Assembly (NCBI GenBank): GCA_024235835.1
Contig: JACKLQ010000002.1
Location: 620,001 to 684,000, forward strand
Length of the DNA: 64,000 nucleotides
Direction: 5' to 3'
Source: Thiobacillus sp.
GTDB lineage: Bacteria > Pseudomonadota > Gammaproteobacteria > Burkholderiales > Thiobacillaceae
The notes under the pieces were generated by a model, which saw only the letters and a program-made list of their open reading frames with translations, was not told the origin of the DNA and ran no database searches. Below, in pieces: positions 1 through 7,679 of this stretch; position 1 is the stretch's first letter, and the number at the start of each line of letters is the position of its first letter. A program made the position numbers and the translations under genes.

Positions 1-636
1 GAAGCGCACCTCCAGCAGGTTGTCCGCGCCGGAGCCGGAGACGATGAGGCGCAGGCCGTTGCGCAGGTTCTGCACAGGCGCCCCCTGGTCCCGGTCCGTC
101 AGCAGGGAGACCTCGGCGCTGTAGGGAAACACCCGGGTCACCTGGCCCACCAGGCCTGCCCCGTCGATGACCGGACGCCCCGGGGTCAGGCCGTGGGCCT
201 CGCCCTTGTTGATGATGACCTTGCGGGAAAAGGGGTCTCCCGCCACCTCCACGATCTCCGCCGCCACCGTGTTCACGCCGGGATGGTCCGGCAGGGATAG
301 CAGGCTGCGCAGGTGGCTGTTCTCGGCAACCAGGGCCAGCCGGTCCTGCTGCAGGATCAACAGCCGTTCCCGTTCCCGTTGTAGGCGCAGGTTCTCTGCA
401 TGGAGTTCCCCATGGGTGACGAAAAAGCTGCCCGCTTCCCGGGTCCAGTTCCAGGGCATGGCCAAGCCCATGCGCACGGGATGGAGCAGGGCGTTAAGAC
501 CGTTGCGCACCTCGTGCAGGGCGGCATAGCGCGTGTCGATGGCGGCGATGATGAGGCTGACCAGCACATAGAGCCCGAAACGGGCGGGCAGGCCCATCTC
601 CCTTACGAAGAGGGGGGCCTGGGGCGCGCGGGACAT
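1..636 (-). CDS. mreC: Rod shape-determining protein MreC (3' end beyond window)
   Basis: MreC is a periplasmic scaffold that links MreB filaments to the peptidoglycan elongation machinery. Reading the minus strand from the ATG at 636-634, 212 codons stay open to the window edge. The N-terminus has a short cytoplasmic part, then a hydrophobic helix (about residues 20-33, LYVLVSLIIAAI), then an Arg/Glu-rich coiled coil (about 80-110), then the start of the beta-rich MreC domain (HGLTPGRPVIDGAGLVGQV and similar). It lies 88 bp downstream of mreB in the same direction, the usual mreBC order. The C-terminal part and probably mreD lie outside the window. The start follows from the frame and from the family's N-terminal layout. 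Confidence 0.93.
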   Translation of the reverse strand, partial: MSRAPQAPLFVREMGLPARFGLYVLVSLIIAAIDTRYAALHEVRNGLNALLHPVRMGLAMPWNWTREAGSFFVTHGELHAENLRLQRERERLLILQQDRLALVAENSHLRSLLSLPDHPGVNTVAAEIVEVAGDPFSRKVIINKGEAHGLTPGRPVIDGAGLVGQVTRVFPYSAEVSLLTDRDQGAPVQNLRNGLRLIVSGSGADNLLEVRF

Positions 637-652
637 TGAGCGGTGAAGGATA

Positions 653-716
653 AAGGGTGAAGGGGGAAGGGCTGGGGAAGCGAGTTGACCCTTCTCCCTT
701 TACCCTTCCCCCTTTA
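653..716. repeat. Inverted G-rich/C-rich repeat between mreB and mreC
   Basis: The short gap between mreB and mreC contains a G-rich run (AAAGGGTGAAGGGGGAAGGG, from about 653) and, 25 nt further on, its approximate complement (CCCTTCTCCCTTTACCC...). In the mreBC transcript these could pair into a long imperfect hairpin. There is no T-run, so it is more likely an intercistronic processing or attenuation element, or just an intergenic repeat, than a terminator. Confidence 0.5.
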
Positions 717-724
717 CGTCCTCG

Positions 725-1765
725 TCAGTCGTTGGTGAACACCGTGGCCAGGCGATCCATTTCCTCCAGGGCCCGGCCGGAGCCGCGCACCACGCAGGAC
801 AAGGGATCTTCCGCCACGATCACGGGCAGGCCCGTTTCTTCCATCAGCAAACGGTCCAGGTCCCGCAGCAGGGCGCCGCCGCCGGTGAGCACCATGCCCT
901 TCTCGGCGATGTCGGCGCCCAGTTCCGGCGGGGTCTGTTCCAGGGCGGACTTCACGGCGGAGACGATGGTGTTGAGGGGGTCGGTCAAGGCTTCCAGGAT
1001 CTCGTTCGAGGTCACGGTGAAACTGCGCGGAATGCCTTCCGCCAGGTTGCGGCCCTTGACTTCCATCTCGCGCACTTCGGAGCCCGGAAAGGCGGAGCCC
1101 ATTTCCTTCTTGATCGCCTCGGCGGTGGCCTCGCCGATGAGCATGCCGTAGTTGCGGCGGATGTAGTTGATGATGGCTTCGTCGAACTTGTCGCCGCCCA
1201 CCCGCACGGAGGCGGTGTAGACCACGCCTCCCAGGGAGATGACCCCGACCTCGGTGGTGCCGCCGCCGATGTCCACTACCATGGAACCGGTGGCCTCGGC
1301 CACGGGCATGCCCGCGCCGATGGCCGCCGCCATGGGTTCCTCGATGAGGTAGACCTGGCGGGCGCCGGCGCCGATGGCGGACTCGCGGATAGCCCGGCGC
1401 TCCACCTGGGTGGCGCCGGAGGGTACGCAGATGATGATGCGGGGACTGGGGTGGAACAGGCGGGTGTCGTGGACCTTCTTGATGAAGAACTTGAGCATCT
1501 GCTCGGTGACGTTGAAGTCGGCGATGACGCCGTCCTTCATGGGGCGGATGGCCTGGATGTTGCCCGGGGTGCGTCCCAGCATCTGCTTGGCTTCCAGGCC
1601 CACGGCCTGGATGATCTTCTTGCCGGACAGGCCTTCCTGGCGGATGGCCACCACGGAGGGCTCGTTCAGCACGATGCCCCGCCCGCGCACGTAGATCAGG
1701 GTGTTGGCGGTGCCAAGGTCGATGGCCAGGTCGGTGGAAAAATAGCCGCGTAGGAATCCGAACAT
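725..1765 (-). CDS. mreB: Rod shape-determining actin homologue MreB
   Basis: MreB is the bacterial actin that polymerises under the inner membrane and directs lateral cell-wall synthesis. The 346-residue product matches the family length. The first phosphate loop DLGTANTLIYV lies at about residues 13-23, the second phosphate motif is DIGGGTTEVGVIS, and the adenosine motif is LTGGGALL near the C-terminus. The N-terminal MFGFLRGYFS segment is the usual amphipathic membrane-binding helix. It is transcribed away from gatC across an 80-bp gap and is followed by mreC. Its presence shows a rod-shaped host. Confidence 0.98.
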   Translation of the reverse strand: MFGFLRGYFSTDLAIDLGTANTLIYVRGRGIVLNEPSVVAIRQEGLSGKKIIQAVGLEAKQMLGRTPGNIQAIRPMKDGVIADFNVTEQMLKFFIKKVHDTRLFHPSPRIIICVPSGATQVERRAIRESAIGAGARQVYLIEEPMAAAIGAGMPVAEATGSMVVDIGGGTTEVGVISLGGVVYTASVRVGGDKFDEAIINYIRRNYGMLIGEATAEAIKKEMGSAFPGSEVREMEVKGRNLAEGIPRSFTVTSNEILEALTDPLNTIVSAVKSALEQTPPELGADIAEKGMVLTGGGALLRDLDRLLMEETGLPVIVAEDPLSCVVRGSGRALEEMDRLATVFTND

Positions 1766-1844
1766 GAAACGTTCCCGGTGGGGTCAAAAAATAGCTGTGC
1801 ATGATACCCTACACAGTCTTACGAAATAAGACGTTAGCGGCGAA

Positions 1845-2132
1845 ATGTCCCTATCCATCGATGACGTGAAGCGCATTGCCCACCTGGCCCGCATCCGGAT
1901 CTCGGAAGCGGAGGCGGCCCAGACCCAGACCCAGCTCAACGGCATCTTCGGCCTCATCGAGGAGATGCAGGGGGCCGACACGGCCGGCATCGAGCCCATG
2001 GCCCACGCCCAGGACCTGTCCCAGCGCCTGCGCCCGGACGTGGCCATGGAACCCGACCGCCGAGAGGCCTACCAGGCCGTGGCCCCCCAGACCGAGAACG
2101 GTTTGTACCTGGTGCCCAAGGTCATCGAGTAA
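1845..2132 (+). CDS. gatC: Asp-tRNA(Asn)/Glu-tRNA(Gln) amidotransferase subunit GatC
   Basis: GatC is the small belt subunit that wraps GatA and GatB in the heterotrimer that converts misacylated Glu-tRNA(Gln) or Asp-tRNA(Asn) to the correct Gln or Asn form. The 95-residue product has the family N-terminus (SIDDVKRIAHLARIRISE), the central helix, and the C-terminal LYLVPKVIE. It is first in a gatC-gatA-(lipoprotein)-gatB cluster divergent from mreB. The ATG at 1845 is the only start that gives the conserved N-terminus. Confidence 0.97.
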   Translation: MSLSIDDVKRIAHLARIRISEAEAAQTQTQLNGIFGLIEEMQGADTAGIEPMAHAQDLSQRLRPDVAMEPDRREAYQAVAPQTENGLYLVPKVIE

Positions 2133-2151
2133 TTCTGCGAGTCAGCCCCCC

Positions 2152-3618
2152 ATGTCGTTGCATACCATCAAGCAGCTTGCCGACCAGCTGGCGGCAGGAA
2201 AAGTTTCCAGCGTGGAGTTGTGCCAGGACTACCTGGCCCGCATCGAGCGCCTGAACCCCACCCTGAATGCCTTTGTCACCGTGGACCGGGACAAGACCCT
2301 GGCGGAGGCCGCCTCCGCCGACGCCCTGCGGGCCTCGGGCCAGGCCGGCCCCCTCACCGGGGTGCCCATCGCCCACAAGGACATCTTCTGCACCGAGGGC
2401 TGGCTTACCACCTGCGGCTCCATGATGCTGTCCAACTTCGTCTCGCCCTACGACGCCCACGTCATCCAGCAGTTCAAGGTGGCGGGCATGCCCTCCCTGG
2501 GCAAGACCAACATGGACGAGTTCGCCATGGGCTCCTCCAACGAGACCAGCTTTTTTGGCCCGGTGAAGAACCCCTGGGACCTGGCCCGGGTGCCCGGCGG
2601 CTCCTCCGGCGGCAGCGCCGCCTGCGTGGCGGCCCGCATGGCCCCTGCCGCCACCGGCACGGACACCGGCGGTTCCATACGCCAGCCGGCGGCACTCACC
2701 GGCATCACCGGCCTGAAGCCCACCTACGGCGTGGTGTCCCGCTACGGCATGATCGCCTTCGCCTCTTCCCTGGACCAGGGCGGCCCCATGGCGCAAACCG
2801 CCGAGGACTGCGGTCTGCTGCTCAACGTCATGGCGGGTTTTGACGAGCGGGATTCCACCAGCCTCCAGCGCGAAAAAGAGGATTACACCCGGGAGTTGAC
2901 GCAAACCCCGGCGACCAAGCCCCTGGCCGGCCTGAAGATCGGCCTGCCCCGGGAATTCTTCGGCGAGGGCCTGACGGGCGATACCGCCAAGGCCGTCGAG
3001 GAGGCCATCGCCCAATATCGCAAGCTGGGCGCCGAGACCGTGGAAGTGGGCCTGCCCAACTCCAGGCTGTCCGTGGCCGCCTACTACGTGCTGGCCCCGG
3101 CAGAGGCCTCCAGCAACCTGTCCCGTTTCGACGGCGTGCGCTACGGCTACCGCACCCCCGAGTACACCGACCTGCTGGACATGTACGAGAAGAGCCGGGC
3201 CGAGGGCTTCGGCAGCGAGGTGAAACGCCGCATCCTCATCGGCACCTACGTGCTGTCCCATGGTTACTACGACGCCTATTACATCCAGGCCCAGAAGCTG
3301 CGCCGCCTCATCGCCAACGATTTCAGCGAAGCGTTCAAGCAGTGTGACGTGATCCTGGGCCCCACCGCCCCCACCACCGCCTTCAGGCTGGGGGAGAAAT
3401 CCGACGACCCGGTGCAGATGTACCTCTCCGACATCTACACCATCGCCGTGAACCTGGCGGGCCTGCCGGGCATGTCCCTGCCCTGCGGCTTCGACTCGGG
3501 CGGCCTGCCCATCGGCCTGCAGCTCATCGGCAACTATTTCGGCGAGGCGCGCATGTTGAATGTGGCGCACCAGTACCAGCGCGCCACGGATTGGCACGCG
3601 CGGGCGCCGGCGCTCTGA
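2152..3618 (+). CDS. gatA: Glutamyl-tRNA(Gln) amidotransferase subunit A (GatA)
   Basis: GatA is the amidase subunit that hydrolyses glutamine and channels ammonia to GatB. The 488-residue protein has the amidase-signature Ser-cisSer-Lys triad: Lys76 in AHKDIF, Ser151 in GGSSGGS and Ser175 in TDTGGSIRQPA. I chose the ATG at 2152 because it gives the family N-terminus (MSLHTIKQLADQLAAGK) and lies 19 nt after the gatC stop. The frame stays open further upstream inside gatC, but that part is only a high-GC reading of gatC. Confidence 0.98.
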   Translation: MSLHTIKQLADQLAAGKVSSVELCQDYLARIERLNPTLNAFVTVDRDKTLAEAASADALRASGQAGPLTGVPIAHKDIFCTEGWLTTCGSMMLSNFVSPYDAHVIQQFKVAGMPSLGKTNMDEFAMGSSNETSFFGPVKNPWDLARVPGGSSGGSAACVAARMAPAATGTDTGGSIRQPAALTGITGLKPTYGVVSRYGMIAFASSLDQGGPMAQTAEDCGLLLNVMAGFDERDSTSLQREKEDYTRELTQTPATKPLAGLKIGLPREFFGEGLTGDTAKAVEEAIAQYRKLGAETVEVGLPNSRLSVAAYYVLAPAEASSNLSRFDGVRYGYRTPEYTDLLDMYEKSRAEGFGSEVKRRILIGTYVLSHGYYDAYYIQAQKLRRLIANDFSEAFKQCDVILGPTAPTTAFRLGEKSDDPVQMYLSDIYTIAVNLAGLPGMSLPCGFDSGGLPIGLQLIGNYFGEARMLNVAHQYQRATDWHARAPAL

Positions 3619-3632
3619 GGACACCCATCGGG

Positions 3633-3911
3633 ATGCACGGTGCCATGAACCCGCGTCGTCAGCCCTTGCGGGCAACTTTCTTCGTGCGACTCGTTGTGGC
3701 GGTGACGCCGGGATTGCTCCTGACCGGTTGCGTCGACACCACGGCCAAGCGGACTGTTTACGAATCCATGCAGGGCGCGGCCCGGCAGAACTGCTACCTG
3801 TTCCCCGATGCGCGGGAGCAGACGGAATGCCTCCAGCAGCACTCGTTGCCCTTCGAGCAGTACAGTAAGCAGCGCGAGGCGTTAGGGCGCGACAACACAG
3901 CACAGCCCTGA
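3633..3911 (+). CDS. Small hypothetical lipoprotein between gatA and gatB
   Basis: This is a 92-residue product with a positively charged N-terminus (about residues 6-10), a hydrophobic stretch and a lipobox-like LLLTGC ending near residue 29. It is probably exported and lipid-modified. The mature part is short, with two further Cys (NCYLFPDAREQTECLQQ) and a cluster of Gln and acidic residues. I do not recognise a family. GAGGA at 3617-3621 could serve the ATG at 3633; a second ATG at 3645 is also possible. It begins 14 nt after gatA and ends 28 nt before gatB, so it should be co-transcribed with the amidotransferase genes, which do not suggest a function. Confidence 0.72.
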   Translation: MHGAMNPRRQPLRATFFVRLVVAVTPGLLLTGCVDTTAKRTVYESMQGAARQNCYLFPDAREQTECLQQHSLPFEQYSKQREALGRDNTAQP

Positions 3912-3939
3912 GTCTGGCTGAACGAACAGGAACCACGTC

Positions 3940-5388
3940 ATGCAATGGGAAACCGTCATCGGGCTGGAAGTGCATACCCAGCTCACCACCCAGTCCAAGA
4001 TCTTCTCCGGCGCCAGCACGGCCTTCGGCGCCGCCCCCAACACCCAGGCCTGCCAGGTGGACATCGCCCTGCCCGGCGTGCTGCCCGTGCTGAACAAGGG
4101 CGCGGTGGAGCGGGCCATCAAGTTCGGCCTGGCCATCGGCGCCAAGCTCAACCGCACCAACGTCTTCGCCCGCAAGAATTACTTCTACCCGGACCTGCCC
4201 AAGGGCTACCAGATCAGCCAGTTCGAACTGCCCATCGTGGAGGGTGGCAGCATCGACATCCAGGTGGGTGAAGGGGACAAGGCCGAGACCAAGACCATCC
4301 GCCTCACCCGGGCCCACCTGGAAGAGGATGCGGGCAAGTCCCTGCACGAGGATTTCCACGGCATGACCGGCATCGACCTGAACCGGGCCGGCACCCCCCT
4401 GCTGGAGATCGTCTCGGAGCCGGACATGCGCTCCGCCAGGGAGGCTGTGGCCTACGCCAAGGCCCTGCACACCCTGGTGACCTGGATCGGCATCTGCGAC
4501 GGCAACATGCAGGAGGGCAGCTTCCGCGTGGACGCCAACGTCTCGGTGCGGCCCAAGGGCCAGGAGAAGTTCGGCACCCGCCGGGAGATCAAGAACCTGA
4601 ATTCCTTCCGCTTCCTGGAGCAGGCCATCGACTTCGAGGTGCGCTGGCAGATCGAGCAGATCGAGGACGGACACGAGATCCACCAGGCCACGGTGCTGTT
4701 CGACCCGGACACGGGCGAAACCCGCATGATGCGCAGCAAGGAAGACGCCCACGACTACCGCTACTTCCCGGATCCGGACCTGCTGCCGGTGAAATTGGAC
4801 GAGACGCAGATCGCCGATATCCAGGCCCACATGCCGGAACTTCCCCAGGCCAGGCAGGCCCGCTACAAGGCCGACTACGGCCTTTCCGCCTATGACGCCT
4901 CCACCCTCACCTCCAGCCGCGCCATGGCGGACTACTTCGAGGCCGTGGCAGCCGTCCTGCCCAAGCCGGACCCCAAGCTGGCGGCCAACTGGGTCATGGG
5001 TGACCTGAGCGCCGCCCTGAACAAGGCGGAACTGGACCTGGCCGAGTCGCCCATTGCTGCCCCGGTGCTGGCCAAGCTGCTGGCCCGCATCCAGGACGGC
5101 ACCCTGTCCGGCAAGCTGGCCAAGCAGGTGTTCGAGGTGATGTGGACCGAGGGTGGGGAGCCCGACGCCATCATCGAGTCCCGGGGCCTCAGGCAGATGT
5201 CCGACTCCGGCGAGGTGGAACGCATCATCGAAGAGGTGCTGGCCGCCAACGCCAAGTCCGTCGAGGAATTCCGCGCCGGCAAGGAAAAAGCCTTCAACGC
5301 CCTGGTGGGGCAGGTCATGAAGGCTACCAAGGGCAAGGCCAACCCGGCCCAGGTGAACGAACTGCTGCGCAGTAAACTGGCGGGCTGA
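3940..5388 (+). CDS. gatB: Aspartyl/glutamyl-tRNA amidotransferase subunit B (GatB)
   Basis: GatB is the tRNA-binding kinase/transamidase subunit. The 482 residues begin with the family signature WETVIGLEVHTQL. They include the metal and ATP-binding core (YFYPDLPKGYQISQ), the RIHLEED-like segment RAHLEEDAGKSLH, the DANVSVRP motif and the C-terminal helical YqeY-like tail ending in NELLRSKLAG. The length and frame are normal. It is the last gene of the gatCAB cluster and is convergent with the DUF4124 gene 18 bp further on. Confidence 0.98.
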   Translation: MQWETVIGLEVHTQLTTQSKIFSGASTAFGAAPNTQACQVDIALPGVLPVLNKGAVERAIKFGLAIGAKLNRTNVFARKNYFYPDLPKGYQISQFELPIVEGGSIDIQVGEGDKAETKTIRLTRAHLEEDAGKSLHEDFHGMTGIDLNRAGTPLLEIVSEPDMRSAREAVAYAKALHTLVTWIGICDGNMQEGSFRVDANVSVRPKGQEKFGTRREIKNLNSFRFLEQAIDFEVRWQIEQIEDGHEIHQATVLFDPDTGETRMMRSKEDAHDYRYFPDPDLLPVKLDETQIADIQAHMPELPQARQARYKADYGLSAYDASTLTSSRAMADYFEAVAAVLPKPDPKLAANWVMGDLSAALNKAELDLAESPIAAPVLAKLLARIQDGTLSGKLAKQVFEVMWTEGGEPDAIIESRGLRQMSDSGEVERIIEEVLAANAKSVEEFRAGKEKAFNALVGQVMKATKGKANPAQVNELLRSKLAG

Positions 5389-5406
5389 CGCCGCGCCAAG
5401 TCGATA

Positions 5407-6039
5407 CTAGCGGGGGGCGCGGCTCTTCAACTCCCGGAAGCGGAGCTTGTCGGCGTCATACTTGGCGCGGGTTTCCTCCAGGCTCTTTTGCCGCTGCTGC
5501 AGCAACCCGCCAATGCGGGCCAGGTCGTTCTGGGCCTCGTCCCGCATCTGCAGGAAGCTTCTGGGCACGTTCTTGCCCGGGACCGTGTGCTTCCGGATCT
5601 CGCCGTTGGCGTAGGTCAGCTTTTCGGAAGCGTTGTTCATCTGTGCCTGGAGGCTGTCGATCTGTAGCTGTTCCAGTTCCAGGGCCCGGTCCCGCACCAG
5701 GTCGATCTCGTCCTCGTTGGTATAGCTGGTCAGCAGGGCCCGGTCCCGACGTTCCTGCTCAAGGGCCCGCTGGCGCTCCTCTTCCGCCCTTTGCCGGGCT
5801 TCCGCGGCCCGCCGCTGCTCCTCGGCGGTGCGGCGGGTCCGTTCCACGTCCTTAACCACCCGGCCCTGCTTGTCCAGTTCCTGATGCCCCATCCCGGCCT
5901 GCTGGGGTGGCATGGTATCGCTGTAATGCACCTTGCCGTTGCTGTCCACCCAGCGGTAGGTCACCGCTTGGGCGGTGACAGGCGTCAACCCCAGAAGGCT
6001 TGCGAGGATGGCTGAGAACAGGACCGGATGTCTCGTCAT
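5407..6039 (-). CDS. DUF4124-domain exported protein
   Basis: The 210-residue product has a signal peptide (MTRHPVLFSAILASLLGL, cleaved after AQA at about residue 24). It then has a DUF4124 domain recognised by YRWVDSNGKVHYSDTMPP. The rest is a long Arg/Glu/Gln-rich coiled coil (about 65-135) and a second helical region to the C-terminus. DUF4124 proteins are common envelope proteins of beta- and gammaproteobacteria with no assigned activity. The ATG at 6039 overlaps the pyrE stop codon (ATGA), so translation is coupled to pyrE. Confidence 0.85.
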   Translation of the reverse strand: MTRHPVLFSAILASLLGLTPVTAQAVTYRWVDSNGKVHYSDTMPPQQAGMGHQELDKQGRVVKDVERTRRTAEEQRRAAEARQRAEEERQRALEQERRDRALLTSYTNEDEIDLVRDRALELEQLQIDSLQAQMNNASEKLTYANGEIRKHTVPGKNVPRSFLQMRDEAQNDLARIGGLLQQRQKSLEETRAKYDADKLRFRELKSRAPR

Positions 6040-6680
6040 GTATGAATTCCGTATTCGGCACGATAGGCCTGGATGGCCGACAGTGTATCGGCCCAACCGT
6101 GTTTCCCCGTGAGGAAGCGGGTCAGATCATCCAGGTCGACGATGCTTACAACGGGCATGCCATAGTCCCGGCTGACTTCCTGCACCGCGGAAAGTTGTCC
6201 CAGGCCCCGTTCCATCCGGTCCAGGGCGATGGCCACGCCGCAAGGCGTGGCCCCGGCCGCGCGGATGAGTTCCACGGACTCCCGCACCGATGTGCCGGCG
6301 GAAATCACGTCGTCGATGATGAGGATGTTGCCCTGCAGGGGGGCGCCCACCAGGGTGCCGCCTTCGCCGTGGTCCTTGGCTTCCTTGCGGTTGTAGGTGA
6401 TGGGCACGTTGCGGCCAACCGCCGCCATGGCCACGGCCACGGTGGTCACCAGGGGAATGCCCTTGTAGGCGGGGCCGAACAGGCCGTCGAAGGCCAGGCC
6501 CGATGTCTGGATGGCCTTGGCGTAGAATTCCCCCAGCTTCTTCAGGGAGGCGCCGTCGTTGAACTGGCCCGCGTTGAAGAAATAGGGGCTCTGGCGCCCT
6601 GCCTTGGTCTTGAACTCCCCGAACAGCATCACCTTGCGATCGATGGCCAGTTCGAGAAAATCGCTTTTGAACCCCTGCAC
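6036..6680 (-). CDS. pyrE: Orotate phosphoribosyltransferase PyrE
   Basis: PyrE joins orotate to PRPP to give orotidine 5'-phosphate in pyrimidine synthesis. The product is 214 residues from a GTG at 6680, matching the usual 213-215. It has the family N-terminus (FLELAIDRKVMLFGEF), GRQSPYFFNAGQFNDG, the catalytic-loop lysines in NRKEAKDHGEGG, and the PRPP-binding motif ILIIDDVISAGTSV. A longer frame extends upstream, but it reads through the divergent xth gene and lacks family similarity. The starts of pyrE and xth are only 15 bp apart, so each promoter must lie inside the other gene. Confidence 0.96.
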   Translation of the reverse strand: MQGFKSDFLELAIDRKVMLFGEFKTKAGRQSPYFFNAGQFNDGASLKKLGEFYAKAIQTSGLAFDGLFGPAYKGIPLVTTVAVAMAAVGRNVPITYNRKEAKDHGEGGTLVGAPLQGNILIIDDVISAGTSVRESVELIRAAGATPCGVAIALDRMERGLGQLSAVQEVSRDYGMPVVSIVDLDDLTRFLTGKHGWADTLSAIQAYRAEYGIHT

Positions 6681-6695
6681 CCTGCCTCCATCCCA

Positions 6696-7364
6696 ATGCG
6701 TGTAATCAGCCTGAATCTTAACGGCATTCGCTCCGCCGCTACCAAAGGGGTTTATCCCTGGCTCGAGAACCAGCATGCCGACGTCGTCTGTCTCCAGGAA
6801 CTCAAGGCCCAGGCACCGGACCTGACTCTGGAGATGCTCAACCCGCCCGGCCTCCATGGCTATTTCCACTATGCCGAGAAGAAAGGCTACAGCGGCGTAG
6901 GGCTCTATGCCAGACGCCAGCCGGACCGCATCGCCGAAGGCCTGGGCATTGCGGATATCGACAGCGAGGGGAGGTACCTGGAGGCCTGTTTCGGCGACCT
7001 CTGCGTCATTTCCCTCTATTTGCCTTCCGGCTCCAGTTCAGACGAGCGACAGGCCGCCAAGTTCAGTTTCATGGCGCGTTTCATGCCACATCTCGAGAAA
7101 CTGGTGGCCTCCGGCCAGGAGTTCATCCTGTGCGGAGACTGGAACATAGCCCACAAGGAAGCCGATCTGAAGAACTGGAAGTCCAACCAGAAGAATTCGG
7201 GCTTTCTGCCGGAGGAGCGGGCCTGGCTCACCCAGGTGTTCGACCGCCTGGGCCTGGTGGATGTGTATCGACGCCTGTATCCGGACCACACCGGCGAGGC
7301 CTACACCTGGTGGTCCAACCGGGGCCAGGCCTGGGCGAAGAATGTGGGCTGGCGCATCGACTAG
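6696..7364 (+). pseudogene. xth: Host exodeoxyribonuclease III, 5' portion, truncated by island insertion
   Basis: Exonuclease III is an AP endonuclease and 3'-5' exonuclease of base-excision repair. From the ATG at 6696 this copy encodes 222 residues: the start MRVISLNLNGIRSA, the catalytic GDWNIAH, and NKNSGFLPEERAW-type and WWSNRGQAWAKNVGWRID segments. It then meets a TAG at 7362-7364 created by the integration junction. The missing 37 codons (YQIATPG ... SDHAPL ...) are found in frame at 38314-38427. The lost tail holds the essential Asp-His of the SDHAPL motif, so the truncated protein should be inactive. The complete gene would encode 259 residues, a normal length. Confidence 0.95.
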
Positions 7365-7380
7365 TCAATCAGACAAATAA
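7345..7380 (+). other. attL, left junction of the integrated element
   Basis: Host xth sequence (GGCTGGCGCATCGAC) is joined to element sequence (GTCAATCAGACAAATA) around a TA at 7362-7363. The same TA joins element to host at 38314-38315. The element-side arm is the inverted complement of the element arm at attR, as expected for a serine-integrase attP split in two. The junction turns the Tyr codon of xth into a TAG stop. Confidence 0.9.
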
Positions 7381-7404
7381 CCCGAATATTGCTGATCACT
7401 AGGC

Positions 7405-7497
7405 TCATGGTTGCAACAGGTCCGCATAGTCTGTGATGAGTGGTGCATGGTCTGAAAAGCGCTGGTCCTTGTAGATACTGGCGCCAGTCGCCTTCAA
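7405..7497 (-). pseudogene. xth: Island-borne exonuclease III, 3' fragment (split by IS21 element)
   Basis: On the minus strand this fragment encodes KATGASIYKDQRFSDHAPL and ends in TDYADLLQP, the last part of an exonuclease III. Together with 10066-10767, and removing the IS and one copy of the 6-bp target duplication, it restores a continuous frame with the same spacing (23 residues from YQIAT to KDQRF) as the host copy. It ends 41 bp from attL, at the very edge of the element. Confidence 0.92.
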
Positions 7498-7679
7498 TGC
7501 GTATTCCACGCCAAACCGGCCACCCATTCCACGCCAAACCGGCCAGTGATTCCACGGCAAACTGGCCACCTGTTCCAGGTTAACCTGGCCACCAGAATCC
7601 GTAGCGAAGCGATGCAGGGATAACCCTGGCAGCCTTGGCGATTTTGCCGAGGCTGCCGATGGCGAACACGAGGTTATCC

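Noticed and set aside
1876..2151. N-terminal extension of GatA reading back into gatC
   Set aside because: The extension is an Arg/Pro/Ser-rich out-of-frame reading of gatC; the ATG at 2152 gives the conserved GatA start.
2122..4830. Very long minus-strand open frame opposite gatA and gatB (about 900 codons)
   Set aside because: It mirrors two unmistakable genes, has a Gly/Val/His/Gln-rich composition typical of antisense reading in GC-rich DNA, and shows no domain.
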